Shown: piece after piece, positions 1 through 10,071 of the stretch
Layout of the letters: every line of letters starts with the position of its first letter
Numbering within the stretch: the stretch's first letter is position 1
Source: Pyropia haitanensis
Taxonomy: Eukaryota > Rhodophyta > Bangiophyceae > Bangiales > Bangiaceae
Assembly: GCA_008729055.1 (NCBI GenBank)
Contig: SDUX01000005.1
Coordinates: 2,744,559 to 2,808,558 of the forward strand
DNA: 64,000 nucleotides
Direction: 5' to 3'
Notes under the pieces: generated by a model
What the model saw: the letters and a program-made list of their open reading frames with translations, nothing else
Databases searched by the model: none
What the model was told of the DNA's origin: nothing
Translations under genes and position numbers: made by a program

Positions 1-550
1 ACCCTTCGGGTCCCCGGACTTCCGGTACGTGGGTGTCCACGTTGTCGGTACCCAGGAGTACTGGGACCGACATGCGTGGTACAACCCCAAAGGTCACCTC
101 AGTCTGGTATGACCCAATGCATACACTCAATGCAATTGAACCCACAATGCGGAGGAGTCCTCCATTGACATCAAACATACGCCATGTCGAGCGGTCAACT
201 TGACTCACCTTGACTCCCTCAGGCAACAACTCTTGCCTGATGAGGGATACCGGCGAACCCGTGTCGACTACGACACGGGAAGCAAACTCATACCCATAGT
301 ACAGCCAAAGTCTGGCTGCGACTTGGTAGTTACTCCCTACCAAGACAGATACGATCCGACTTGGGTCGTATCGCCGCGAGGGGGCCTTGCCTTCAGGTCT
401 CACCCCGCAAGGGCGTTGTAAGAGCTTCACCCTCCCATGAGTCGGCGTTGGGTGAAGTTCCCCTTGGCCTGCCGCCGAGGTCTGTGGGGTCAACTCGACT
501 CCAGCGGCTAGGCGTTTCCCACACCCGAGTCGGATGAGGAAGGGGTACTC
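1..550 (-). CDS. retroelement aspartic protease (start of pol), partial
   Basis: On the minus strand an open frame begins just after a TGA (551-553) and runs off the left edge. It reads a retropepsin-like domain: the active-site motif VVVDTGSPVSLI lies near 240-275 and the second hallmark, VPVLLGTD, near 45-70. That order and spacing fit the protease that matures LTR-retrotransposon polyproteins. There is no start codon of its own. The frame overlaps the end of the gag frame by 43 bases and is offset by -1, so it would be made as a Gag-Pro fusion through the slippery site at 514-520. Reverse transcriptase and integrase, if present, lie left of the window. Clade is not assignable from this part. 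Confidence 0.8.
460..520 (-). promoter_or_regulatory. -1 ribosomal frameshift signal at gag/pro junction
   Basis: Reading the minus strand, the gag frame ends GTG GGA AAC GCC TAG. The heptamer G GGA AAC (plus 514-520) is the X_XXY_YYZ slippery type in exactly the gag phase, and a -1 slip enters the protease frame. Five bases downstream a stem can form (GCCGC at 508-504 with GCGGC at 475-471, extended by GAG 501-499 with CTC 479-477). Its loop contains CCCC (489-486), which can pair with GGGG (463-460), giving an H-type pseudoknot. Heptamer and frames are read directly; the fold is inferred. Confidence 0.7.
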
Positions 551-2225
551 TCACTCGAGCTTGAGGTGGGTGCCTCCCCCTCCTCAAGACTCTTGTCAGT
601 CCCCTCCGGCCCGTGTTGGGTGATGGCACCAAACCGAGTTGGGTTGGAGCGGGAACTCCGGGGAGTTCCCCGGGTCCCAAGACTCATGCTGCGAGCCAAG
701 ATGGCTCGCAGACGCGAGTCCAAGGCGGGGCACTGGGAAGCCCAGTGACCCGTCTTCGAGCACTGCCAACACGGCCGGTCGCTCTTCGATGTCGATGGCG
801 TCGCCTTTCCCTGGGGAGTTTCCGGGATGGCCGCCACGACATCTGCTTCCTCTTGTGTCGAGAGAGCAGCCTCTGCCGGGCGTACCCGAGGGTACTGGGC
901 CGTTGGTCCGACACGATCCAACGGTATTCTTCGCCCTTGGTTTGGGCGACGCGGGCCAACTCGGCCAGCGTCATGCCAGGCGTGTTGCGCTCGCGCACAG
1001 TCGCGCGAGCGGAACGGTGGACACCCTCCACATAACGCCCTTTGATGACGCCTTGTGGATGAATAAATCCACAAAGGACGTTCAGCTGACGGAGTCTCTC
1101 AGCGAACGTCCGCTCGTCCTCACCCTCACTCTGGGTGGCACGATTAAACTCCTCTACCTGCGCGGCGAGAGACGCATCGTCCGCGCGGTAGCGCAACATC
1201 CAGTTGATCAACTCCAAGTAGGAGGAGACCTCACCGGAATTGCCGCCATGCCGACTTGGCATGACGCTCATCACCTCGGAGCGGAGTGGCTCCTTGGTGA
1301 AGTCCTGAAGCATGAAGAACGCCTCTGCTTCAGAGACATCATTGTCATCGCAGGCTTTTGCGAACTTACGCAAAAACTGGAAGACCTTCAGTGGCGGGGT
1401 CCCGTCCCACTCAGACCGGACCCCAAAAGACTGAGCCACGTCCTTCTTGCGCCGGCCCAGATTATGGGCCTGGCGGTTCGTGTAGGTCACCGACTTGTTG
1501 ACCAACGCGTACGTCTCACAGTCGAAGACGTCCGCGTATAGACGATTGTTAACCACGATCTTCTTGGGAATCTCCCGGACTTTAAAACGATCCCGTGGCT
1601 CCTGCCGTCCATGTCGGACGGCCTCCTCCCCACTCGACGCCTCGCTCGAGTGGGAAGGCGAACGAGAACGGTACTCTCGGCGGGGAGCAACTTACTTCCC
1701 ACGCCGCTCATGCCGGGAGGCCTGCCCAGGCGCAGGAGACTTTTCCTGTAGCGCCCGCCCCACCTCCTCACGCACAACTTGTGCGATGGCTGTCACCACA
1801 CTGGCATCCAGGCTCCCAGTGGACCCCGGCGGAGCTCGACTTGAGCTACCGCCCGGTCCATCCGGAACCAAAGGGGGCGCGGACTCGCCGTCCCGGGGTA
1901 CGGAGCCTCTGCCCCCAGCACCCAAGGCCGGCAGTCCCGTGCCGAACAGAGTGTCATCGTCCTCCGGTAGGGGCACCTCAGCCGGAGTCTGGCTCGGCAC
2001 ACCCGCCGGAAGAGGGCGACCTCCGCTCGAGTCGACGGAGGATGGCGCGGGTCGGAACCTGGCCGAACGCCGAGGGGGTCGCCCCTGGCGACCCGACTCA
2101 TACACGCTGCCCGTCCTGGGGGGTAGTCCGCCCAGAGGGGGACGCGTCTGCTCCCCCTCCCCAGGTACAAACGGCGCGGCGGGAGAGTCTTCCGCGCCCG
2201 CCATCACTCCGGGACTCGAGTTGAG
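508..2225 (-). pseudogene. retrotransposon gag with zinc knuckle, interrupted
   Basis: Minus-strand Gag-like coding of a decayed LTR retrotransposon. The first part (2225 to 1692) is Pro/Ser/Arg rich and stops at an in-frame TAA (1692-1694). The same frame then continues to about 895 through a helical capsid-like stretch, including LQDFTKEPLRSEVMSVMPSR. Near 895 the reading must shift to the frame ending at 508, consistent with loss of one C from a short C-run. That last frame holds the CCHC knuckle CWQCSKTGHWASQC (about 735-775) and a Ser-rich tail with a TAG stop at 508-510. An ATG lies at about 2204. The knuckle, the following protease and the frameshift signal make the gag call secure. 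The stop and the one-base shift could be decay or sequence error. Confidence 0.75.
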
Positions 2226-3405
2226 TCACCAAAATGACGTTACGGTGCCCAGAGTCGGGGATCGTCGGCGTGGGAGCACGGAACACAACCGCCCCTCCGC
2301 TTACGCGACGAAAGCGGTGAGGGGTCGTTACTCCGCGTCCCCGTCCGAACTCCGGACGCTCACCTTGTCGCCCCGCGAACACGACGTCACGGCTGTAACG
2401 CAGTGGGAACGGGGCCAAGTCCTCGTCCACGTAGGCCGTCGAAGACATCTCCTCCCGCTCGACGCGCACTCGGACCCACGAAGATCGATCCCGCCGGTGG
2501 GGGTCCATCGCCTTGAGGTGGGTTTCCAAGGCCTTGCTGCTAGGAAGCTGATCCAAGAGGGCCAACAGGGCCCCCAACTCTCCGACAGCCACCGGGTCGA
2601 CGCCTCTCGTGGTGGTGCAAACCTTCTCAAGGCCCACCCGGACGATCCACTGGCGCAAGGCCCCAGGGAACAACCACAGCCGGCCTGCCATGCGGTACTC
2701 CTCCACCAAGTAGGCCCCGCTGAGGACGGCCCACTCGGAGCGGAAGACGTTCCAGGCCCACGCGTGGTGGGCCAGCAGGGCCTCCTTGAGGTAGGTCAAC
2801 ACCGGGGGCATCTCGACCATGGCCCCATGAGGCACCTCCACCGAAGGCCACCAACGAGTCACGCGGGGGTAGTGGGCCGTCCGGATGGGCACCGGGCAAG
2901 ACGGGAACTCCACCTCGTGCCAACCCACAAAGAAGCCGGCCGCAGTGCGGAAGAACCGGCACGCCGTTAGGAGCTGATGGGGTGGACGGAAGCCCCCATG
3001 GCTCATGTAGGGAGAGGCCAACACGACGTACTCGGCTAACGGGGAGGGGGGCATCATCGACACCACGACGCCCTCCAGGATGCGGTTGGCCTCCTTGGTG
3101 TAGCCCACCTCCCCCTCGTGGCGCACGACGGTGATGGCCTCGCTCCTGTCGTCGGCCGCCGGTGCCATCGCGTCACGGAGCGCCATCATCTGCTTCAGAA
3201 AGGAGTTCCCCTGGCCAGCCCCGTCGATGGCCGCCATCGTCGCGTGGGCCCGAGTCGAGATAGTCCAACCGCGGCCCTGCTCCCGCTCCCAGGCGGCCTT
3301 CCGCCCCGCCATGACGTGCTCCTCGGACGGCAGCGGGCCCACCACCTGGCGGTTCGGCAACGCCTCCGGGCCCTCCGAGCCCGTCGTCTCCCCCACGCCG
3401 GCCAT
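2098..3405 (-). CDS. upstream ORF of the left LTR retrotransposon, unknown function
   Basis: A 435-residue minus-strand ORF with a true ATG at 3405. It overlaps the open gag frame by 128 bases, in a different phase. The protein has normal, non-repetitive composition with aromatic-rich stretches (for example HHAWAWNVFRSEWAVLSG), unlike the GC-driven ORFs around it, so it is probably a genuine coding region. I recognise no domain. Position between the expected 5' LTR/leader and gag suggests it is either the N-terminal part of a long Gag polyprotein joined by a shift near 2210, or a separate additional ORF. Nothing in the sequence decides between these. Confidence 0.55.
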   Translation of the reverse strand: MAGVGETTGSEGPEALPNRQVVGPLPSEEHVMAGRKAAWEREQGRGWTISTRAHATMAAIDGAGQGNSFLKQMMALRDAMAPAADDRSEAITVVRHEGEVGYTKEANRILEGVVVSMMPPSPLAEYVVLASPYMSHGGFRPPHQLLTACRFFRTAAGFFVGWHEVEFPSCPVPIRTAHYPRVTRWWPSVEVPHGAMVEMPPVLTYLKEALLAHHAWAWNVFRSEWAVLSGAYLVEEYRMAGRLWLFPGALRQWIVRVGLEKVCTTTRGVDPVAVGELGALLALLDQLPSSKALETHLKAMDPHRRDRSSWVRVRVEREEMSSTAYVDEDLAPFPLRYSRDVVFAGRQGERPEFGRGRGVTTPHRFRRVSGGAVVFRAPTPTIPDSGHRNVILVTQLESRSDGGRGRLSRRAVCTWGGGADASPSGRTTPQDGQRV

Positions 3406-4572
3406 GACGGACCGACAGGTGGTAATTGTGAGGAAGGGGCGGACGACGGGGGGCGGGGTCGGGGGCGGACGGGCCGGCCACCGGGGAAGGGGACGGCCTA
3501 CAAGACGGGGACGAGCGGACGGAGGCAGAAGGTGTGGCGGCCGAGACGCAGGCGGCTGCCTGAGGAAGCCAGCGAGCGGACGAGGCCGTTATGTACCCCT
3601 CGGCGGCCGACACCCCCCCCCCCCTCCGTGGGCTCACGCCGGGCACCCCCCCCCGATCCGGCCCATACGGCGGCCACCCCCCCCCGACACCCTCTCTGGC
3701 AAACCTTTCTGGCGGCCCCCCTTCTCCGGGAGGCCTCTCACGCGTGCCACTCTTGAGTGCGGCCGGCGGGGACGCTCGGCCTCGGTGAAGGGGCCATGTA
3801 GCGTTTGGGGCCTCCGGTGGCGGCCTGACGAGGTCGACGTTGCGACGGTCCCGCGTTACCTGGCGGCCCGCGGGGGCATGGTGGCGGACTCGATCCGGGT
3901 GGCGGTTGTGGCGGCACTCTTCCTGGTTGGACTTCGTGGCCTGCCACTTACGGTTTCTCTTGTACTTGTTCTTATCGATTTTCACTGCGTGATTTCGTGC
4001 TTCTTGCTCTTTTTTCCCATTGGGTTTTTGGGCGGATTGCATCTGTGTGAGGGTTTTTCGTTTGCATCTGAGTGGAGGGATTTTAGCGTGGAGCGGGGTG
4101 CCCCGGCGGGGCAGGAGCACGCTGGCACTTGGCCCGCTGGAGGCGCCCCTGAGAGGGGGCGCCCTGGTGGCCCCTCGGGGGGTGGTGTGAAGAGCTCTTT
4201 GGGGCTTGGCCCGCGGGCCACGCGAGATCCTCTTTGTAAAACAACGTTGCTTTGAGTTCTCCTTCCCCTAGGGCTTTAGCCTTTTCCTTTATCTGTGGCC
4301 GTTGAGATGCGCAAGTGCGTGTGGGACTCCCTGGCCCGTTTCTCTTCGTAGCCCTCTGTCCTCTGGCGGTGCCGACGCGGGGCGGACAAGGGCCGCAGAA
4401 CGGCCAATAATGCTACACGTCTCCCTGCCCCACCGGGCGCCGCCCGACCGGGCGCAATCCCCCCCCCCCCGCGCACGCCTGACTACGCGGTCATGGCGCT
4501 TGCCACCCCCACCCCCAGCAGCGCTACCGCCTGGGAGGCACGGCTTGCGCTGGGGTCTACCGCCGCCGCCTA
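3406..4572. other. leader/LTR region of left retrotransposon plus GC-rich spacer
   Basis: No convincing gene. The stretch should hold the 5' untranslated leader and 5' LTR of the minus-strand retrotransposon, but its partner LTR is outside the window, so ends cannot be placed. 3600-3700 and 4450-4530 contain C-runs; 3940-4100 is less GC-rich. ORFs here are open on both strands and look compositional. Confidence 0.4.
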
Positions 4573-4623
4573 CCCTACAAAAAAAAACGCGGCTCAAAAT
4601 CTAGGTTTCTGTCAAGTCCCAGA

Positions 4624-4761
4624 AACCTGGATATCGAGGTTTATGGACACCTGGATATCGAGGTTATGGAAACCTGGATATCGAGATTGTGGAAACCTGG
4701 ATATCGAGGTTGAAGAGATTCCCGCAGGTTTGCCGCATGAGCAGATACGCAAACCTGGATA
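4624..4761. repeat. left sub-terminal repeats of the CACTA element
   Basis: Four copies of AACCTGGATATCGAGGTT (4624-4641, 4648-4665, 4671-4688, 4694-4711) at a 23-24 bp period, the second and third with one mismatch, then a half site at 4752-4761. Each unit is a near-palindrome (AACCT..ATAT..AGGTT). Sub-terminal repeats of this kind bind the accessory or transposase protein in plant En/Spm elements; that role is inferred here. Confidence 0.85.
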
Positions 4762-5370
4762 ATGGCACTATGGATGGACCACAGGAGACGTCGCATCTCC
4801 GTCGGAGCATTTTCAGCCATTCGTGGGGACGAAGCTGAGCTGCGGTAGGCTCGTGCATCATTCTGAGAGCCAATGAGATTACACCAGATACCAGCCCAAT
4901 TGTCCACCCAGTCTGTTCTTTCGCCACACGTATTATGGCGCCCTGTCATAACATTTCCGTAGGAAGTCGATTAATGTTCTCGCAAGAATTCTTTATTGCA
5001 GGCTGTGGAGGATATCCTCCTGCGTGGCCGCGTCGGCTGCGGCGGCCGCCGCGGCGATTACGGCAGCGCCGCTCGTCGCCGCCGTCGCCCCCGCTCGTCC
5101 ACGCTTGCGGCGTGCAATCGCTCCGGGGATGGCGGCACCCGCTCCCCGCCCAACTCTCACCCCCTGACCCACCCCTGAGTCTGCCACTCTGCCACGGCCA
5201 CGGCGCCCCACAACCGCTGGCGTGATGTCCGCCTCTCCCACTAGCCCACCGGCCTGTCCCCCCTTCTCGTGCCCAACTTTCAGCCCCACCCCTTCAGCTG
5301 CTCCGTCCTGGCCGCCGTCGCGACCAAAGAGCGTTGAGGCCATTGGTCCTGCGCCACCAGAGTCCTCCGA

Positions 5371-5888
5371 TCAGCCTTGTTCCCCGTCGGCGCTCCCCGC
5401 AGCGCCCTCTCCCCGCCCAGACTCTCCTTGGCGCCACGGCGTGGTGGATCCAACCGTCGCCAAAGCGGAGTGGCGCACTGCGGCCGTCGACGCACCCACG
5501 TCGGAAGGCCTCATCCTGTACGACATTCCTCGCGACAGCAACGAGCACGCCCCCCAGCTGTTATTGCAGGATTCCAAGCGCGGCTCCCGCCGCTCCATGT
5601 AGTGCACCGCCGTGACGAGACTTTCCTCAGACTGCTTGGTAAAGGAGACGCCAGGAACGAGCCCGCTCATCTTGATGGCGTCGCGCAGGAGAGCCCTCAC
5701 GTCAGCTTTGTCTGAAACGGAAAAACCGAGCAGCTCGTGCTCGAAAATGCAAATCTTTGCAATCGTCTGTTCCGGGGCCTCCACCGTCCGGGTCAAACCG
5801 TTGTCAATTTGTAGACCCCCACGGCCGTTCGTCCGTCGCTTCTTCTTGCCACTGTGGAAAACCGCCGCCGCGGCGGCCCTGGCGCTAG
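5371..5888 (-). pseudogene. CACTA second gene, 3' part
   Basis: C-terminal part of the second gene of the CACTA element, cut by the piggyBac-like insertion at CTAG (5885-5888). It starts with an Ala run, a basic tract (GKKKRRTNGRGG, a likely nuclear localisation signal), then a well-behaved region of about 70 residues containing IAKICIFEHELLGFSVSDKA and ends at a TGA at 5371. I recognise no family. If the piggyBac-like element and one CTAG are removed (4183 bp), this frame joins the frame at 10072-11419 without a stop, for a total of 621 codons plus the terminator. A DNA-binding accessory (TNPA-like) role would fit location and the basic tract but is only inference. Confidence 0.6.
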
Positions 5889-5909
5889 TGTCTATTCTAC
5901 CGCAAAAAA

Positions 5910-5947
5910 GGATCAAATGATCCTCGCCTGAGGATCAAATGATCCTC
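5910..5947. repeat. left sub-terminal palindromes of the piggyBac-like element
   Basis: Two tandem near-palindromes, GGATCAAATGATCC at 5910-5923 and the longer GAGGATCAAATGATCCTC at 5930-5947. Copies at the right end (10018-10031, 10037-10050) lie at comparable distance from the terminal repeat. They are candidate transposase-binding sites. Confidence 0.7.
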
Positions 5948-7116
5948 AAGAAAACCGGCGTTTTTGACCCCGTGGGGCCCCATTCCTGGGGCTGCTCCGC
6001 ACTCCCCCGATTCCGCGGCGGCCGTCGACCTCCCCGTCTCGTCCCCCCGCCTCCCCACGGCACGCCCAACCTGTACGACTCCTCCGACGCCCACCTCTCT
6101 CCCGCTACGACCCTTCCAGCCCGCCCTCACGACTATCTTGCCGTTCCTCCCCCGCCCCACCCTATCAAGCCCGTCCATATCCGCTTCGTCCCACCCTCCC
6201 CCCAGGCTGGTGGTCGGCGCCTCACCCGATGTCCGCCGACCCTCCCTGGCGCTGTCGCTCGACGGTCGCTGTCCCTGTACACTAAGCGACGGCTGCCAGC
6301 TCCCCCCCCCCCATCCCACCATCGTTTGTTCTTTTGAAACCACGCTCTGGCGGGAGCACCGCGCAGGGCGGCGCGAGAGGCGCTTGCAGGGCAACGGCGG
6401 TGGCGCACCGCGGATAGTGTCCGCAGCAGCAGCGCGGGTGGGCCAGCAGGCGTCAATCCGAGACGCTAAGAGATATGAGTGGTGGGAGTAGAGCGTGGCG
6501 TGAGGGTCGGGGACGGGACGGGGGGCATCGGCGCAGCAGGGGCGGCAGGGGGAGGGGCAGGACGGGGAGGGGAGAGGTGGGGTGGGTAGGAAGCGCAGGT
6601 ATGGGGCAGCAACAGTATAGTCTATTTGGGGGGGGAGCCGGTTCCGCATGGAGCTGCGGCACACCCATCTCTTCATGCTTTCCGGATGATGGCGGCCCCA
6701 TCCGGTGACCGGCAGCGCCGGCAGTGGGGTTTGTGGCGGCGGCTCCCACCTGACGGCCCTCCTCCTGGTGCCCCCCCAGGGCGGGGAGGGGAAGGGAGCT
6801 GGCGCTGGCGCAGACATCAAAGGCCGCCCGGGGCGGCGGCACCGCAACGAGTAGATACGCACGCTGAGGTGGCAGTGCACGCGGGGGCGCTTCCGAAAGT
6901 GTCGTGCTTGGCACCGACTGGGATGGAGACCACCCAGAGAACGTCTTTCGTCATGGAGGCGTGGCGGAGGGGTCCTGGGAGCGTGGTCTGCACGGTGAGT
7001 ACCCTTTTTGCTGCCTGCGGACGCCGAGCCGCGGTGTATGCGGTGGGACAACCGACTCAGGAAGATAAACTACATGGATTTAAAAAACACAAAGTCCCAA
7101 AATCGGAACGAATCAA

Positions 7117-9699
7117 CTACACGTCCATTTGATGCACTTCTTTCATGTGGATGTCAAAGCATTGGCGACCAGTCTTGGGTCCGCAGAAAAATACCTCGCC
7201 GACATTGGACTCACGGCAGCGAGAGCACACCGCCGTTGTCCGGTGCGTCTTGCACTCGCGGCACGATCGCTGGGCGCACTGATGGGCGTCCTGGGGCGTT
7301 GCCCCCTTGCGGCGCTTGAGCGTCGGGGTGAGGTGCAGCCCAAGACCGTACCGCAGCGGAGCCGCCCTGCCATCCGCGGCCGCGTCCGCCGGAGACGCCG
7401 GGCTGCTGGCGCCCATGCTGTCGTGGGTGTTGTCGATCAGCTGCTCGGCAAGGTCCTCGTAAAACTGGGCCTGCGTCAGCGTCGCAGCCGCCCCCTGCGC
7501 ACCCGCGTACAGCATCCAGGCGTCCACGATGCAGATGCCCAGCAGCGAGAGGTTCACCCGCATGGACCAGTCGTGTGTGACGTACTTGTGCTCAAGCTGG
7601 AGGTCGTTCTGCCGACAGCGGTTGTGCCGGTCGATCGACGCGCAGCCCATGTAGTACACCTCCGCCAGCTGCGGTTGCTCCACCGTCACAGCGACCCGCT
7701 CGGCGCGGTCACCCACCTGCCGCCACCGGACGCGCTCGCAGAGGGTGCCGGGGAGCGTGGTCGAGGTTGTGGCAATGAAGTACCGGCGCTCTCTGTCCAC
7801 CCACACGACCGCCATCATGTCCACGAGCCCGTCCGCGCTGGAGTGGGTGTAAGACACGTGCTGGCCACGTGCCTGCAGCGGGATGCCAGACAGGGTGCCC
7901 ATGGGGTAGCCGCGCGTGGAGGTCTTGACCACCCCGATAAAGCGCAACCCCATGGACAGGAGAAGCAGCGCAGTTGCCACACTGGCAAAGTAGGAGTCCG
8001 CGCAAACGACCCGCTTGCTGCCAGCCCAAGGGCCGAGGAGCTTCTTCGCCACGGCCGCTCCATGCGGCAGACCCGCGTCCTCGTCCGCCGCTCCCGCCTG
8101 GTGGTGCTCCGCCGTCACCACGACGCTCAGGTTCAGCATAGTTCCGCTCCGGGCGCAGGCAGCGTTCTGGATTTCACATCCATTCTCGGGTTTGCGGTTA
8201 ATTGCCACGTACATAGGAAGTCCGTGCGCAATCCAATGTCCGCCTTGACCGTACCACTTCGACATGGATTCGTCGACGCAAATTACCTCGCTTGGCGAGA
8301 CACGGGCAGCGCGGTGCGTGTTGATGGACGCCACAAAGTCGTCAATCCGCTCCCATCGGCCCTTCTCGGAGGTGTCGCCATCGACCGTCTGCGCGCTGAA
8401 GGTGATGCAGGACCACAGCGCATCGAACCTGCTGCGCGGCAGGCCGGTACGCTCGCCGAAGGCAGGCGCAAGCAGGTACTTGTTGCGTGGTTTGGTAGCC
8501 CACAGGTCCGCCCGCGACCCAAACTCGTACCTTGTGCCCAGCACGACCACCCCAATAAACTTGAGGACCTCGCCGGGGGTGGTGGGCTGCATGCCCCGCG
8601 CCCGCAGCTTGGCGGAGGTCAGGCGCACCATGCGGACCAGCTCGTCGGCGGGGAACATCGCCAAAAAGTAGTCGTAGGGCCTGCGTGACGCCCCCGGCCC
8701 GACCATGTCGCCCTCCTTGTGGATGACGTCCCCGGTGATCGTCCGCACCGACCAGGCCTGCCGCGGCACAGGGCCACCGACGGGCTCCGTCACAGCCCGC
8801 GCCGTCTATGCGTAGCCGTGCGCAGAGGCAGTGGCTGGGGCAGCAGCGCTGGCAGTCCCGTCGGGGACGCCACCCGCGCCAGGCGGCAGCGCCTGAGCGC
8901 CGCCCGCGGCTGGGGGTAGGTTGGGGGGCACGGGGGCGGTGAGGGGCTGGGGAGCGGGGGGCTGCGTGGCGACTGGGGGCAGGAGGAGGCCCGCGCCGTC
9001 CACCGCAGAGGGCGCCTCAGCAGGCCCAGCTTGACCCGCTGCGGGGACGAGGGGAGGGCTTGGGTCGGGTAGCACCGCGGCCGACCCAAGAGCCAGTGGT
9101 TGGGACCCCTGCGTGACAGGTGACCCCTCGGGCAGGCGCGACGAGGGGCTGGGGGCGGGGGGGGGTCCAGCTCGAACGCTCCTCAGCGCCAGGGTTTTTT
9201 CAACCTGGCGGCCGAGCCACGCCCACTGCACCCGAAGGTCCTTCTTGTTCCTGCCGCCCTTGTCCTTGCCGTACAGCACCTCCAGCACGATGCCGCTCAC
9301 GCACGTCGTCTTGGCTTGACAGCCGAAGAAGCGGGCGCACTCCGAAAAGTTGGACACGTTGATGGCGTCCGTGTGCACCTGGGCGCCGACCTTCAGCCGC
9401 ACGTCAGGGCCCTTGGCCTTCTTGGTCTTGGGGGGGGCGGAAGAGGGAAGAGCAAAAGGCGGGGGGGGGGGGGCGGGCGGGGGCGGAGGAGGGGGAGGGG
9501 TAGCCGATGGCGGCGGGGGAGGGGTGGGCGGTGGAGGAGGTGGCGGGGTAGCCGGCGGCGGCAGCGCCGGGGGCGCTGCTTGAGGAGTTGCCGGGGGCAT
9601 TGGCGGGGTCCGAGGAGAGGGGGTGGACGGGGGGGAGGGAAGGGGGGGGGTGGCGGGCTTGGCTGCAGCCCGTCCATTGTTCTTTTTCCGCCGTCTCAT
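7117..9699 (-). CDS. piggyBac-family transposase (DDE_Tnp_1_7 type), one in-frame TAG
   Basis: Minus-strand transposase. From ATG 9699 there is a basic start, a long Pro-rich linker and a compact domain (KVGAQVHTDAINVSNFSECA...VLEVLYGKDKGG). A TAG at 8806-8808 interrupts it, and the same frame then continues for 558 codons to 7117. The second part is a piggyBac catalytic domain. Numbered from 8793, the acidic residues are D174 in VICVDESMSKW, D266 in VVCADSYFAS and D388 in ASIDRHNR. It ends in a Cys/His-rich zinc-binding tail (about residues 505-550, CAQRSCRECK...FCGPKTGRQCFDIH), as in piggyBac. The TAG may be a mutation, sequence error or a missed intron; everything else looks intact. The second part has no ATG of its own near the start (8793 is GTG), which supports one continuous gene. 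Confidence 0.85.
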
Positions 9700-10071
9700 G
9701 GTGCAGTGGGCTGGCGGATGGGGGGGGAACTGCCGACGGGGGAGTGGGCGGCAGGCAGGAGCAGCAGGTCACCTTTTTATGCTCCTTTGTGCCCAGCGCG
9801 GGCGACTCGGAGGCCGCATGCCGAGCTCCCAGACGGGCCTCGTCGGCCGCTTTGGCGCCAAGAAAAGGCGAGGAAAAGCCCGCCTTCTGTGGTGTTCTCC
9901 TTTGAATGGGATGCACTCAAGCTCTCCCAAGGGTAAACAGCCGTCGCTGAGTCCATTTCTTGTGTCAGAATGAGCAGGGGACAAAGAGAAGTAAGAGAAA
10001 ACAGGCCCTGGAAAAGGGGATCATTTGATCCTAAAAGGCTCAAATGATCCGGTCGGTAGAATAGACACTAG

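Larger units (their letters stand above)
5889..10067 (-). mobile_element. piggyBac-like DNA transposon, 4179 bp, apparent CTAG target duplication
   Basis: Perfect 14-bp terminal inverted repeats TGTCTATTCTACCG (5889-5902) and its complement (10054-10067) are flanked by CTAG on both sides (5885-5888 and 10068-10071). Each end has two inner copies of an imperfect palindrome GGATCAAATGATCC: 5910-5923 and 5932-5945 on the left, 10018-10031 and a degenerate copy at 10037-10050 on the right. The interior encodes a piggyBac-family transposase on the minus strand. Exact removal restores the reading frame of the host CACTA gene. Known piggyBac elements duplicate TTAA; a CTAG duplication would be a variant. 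Confidence 0.8.
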
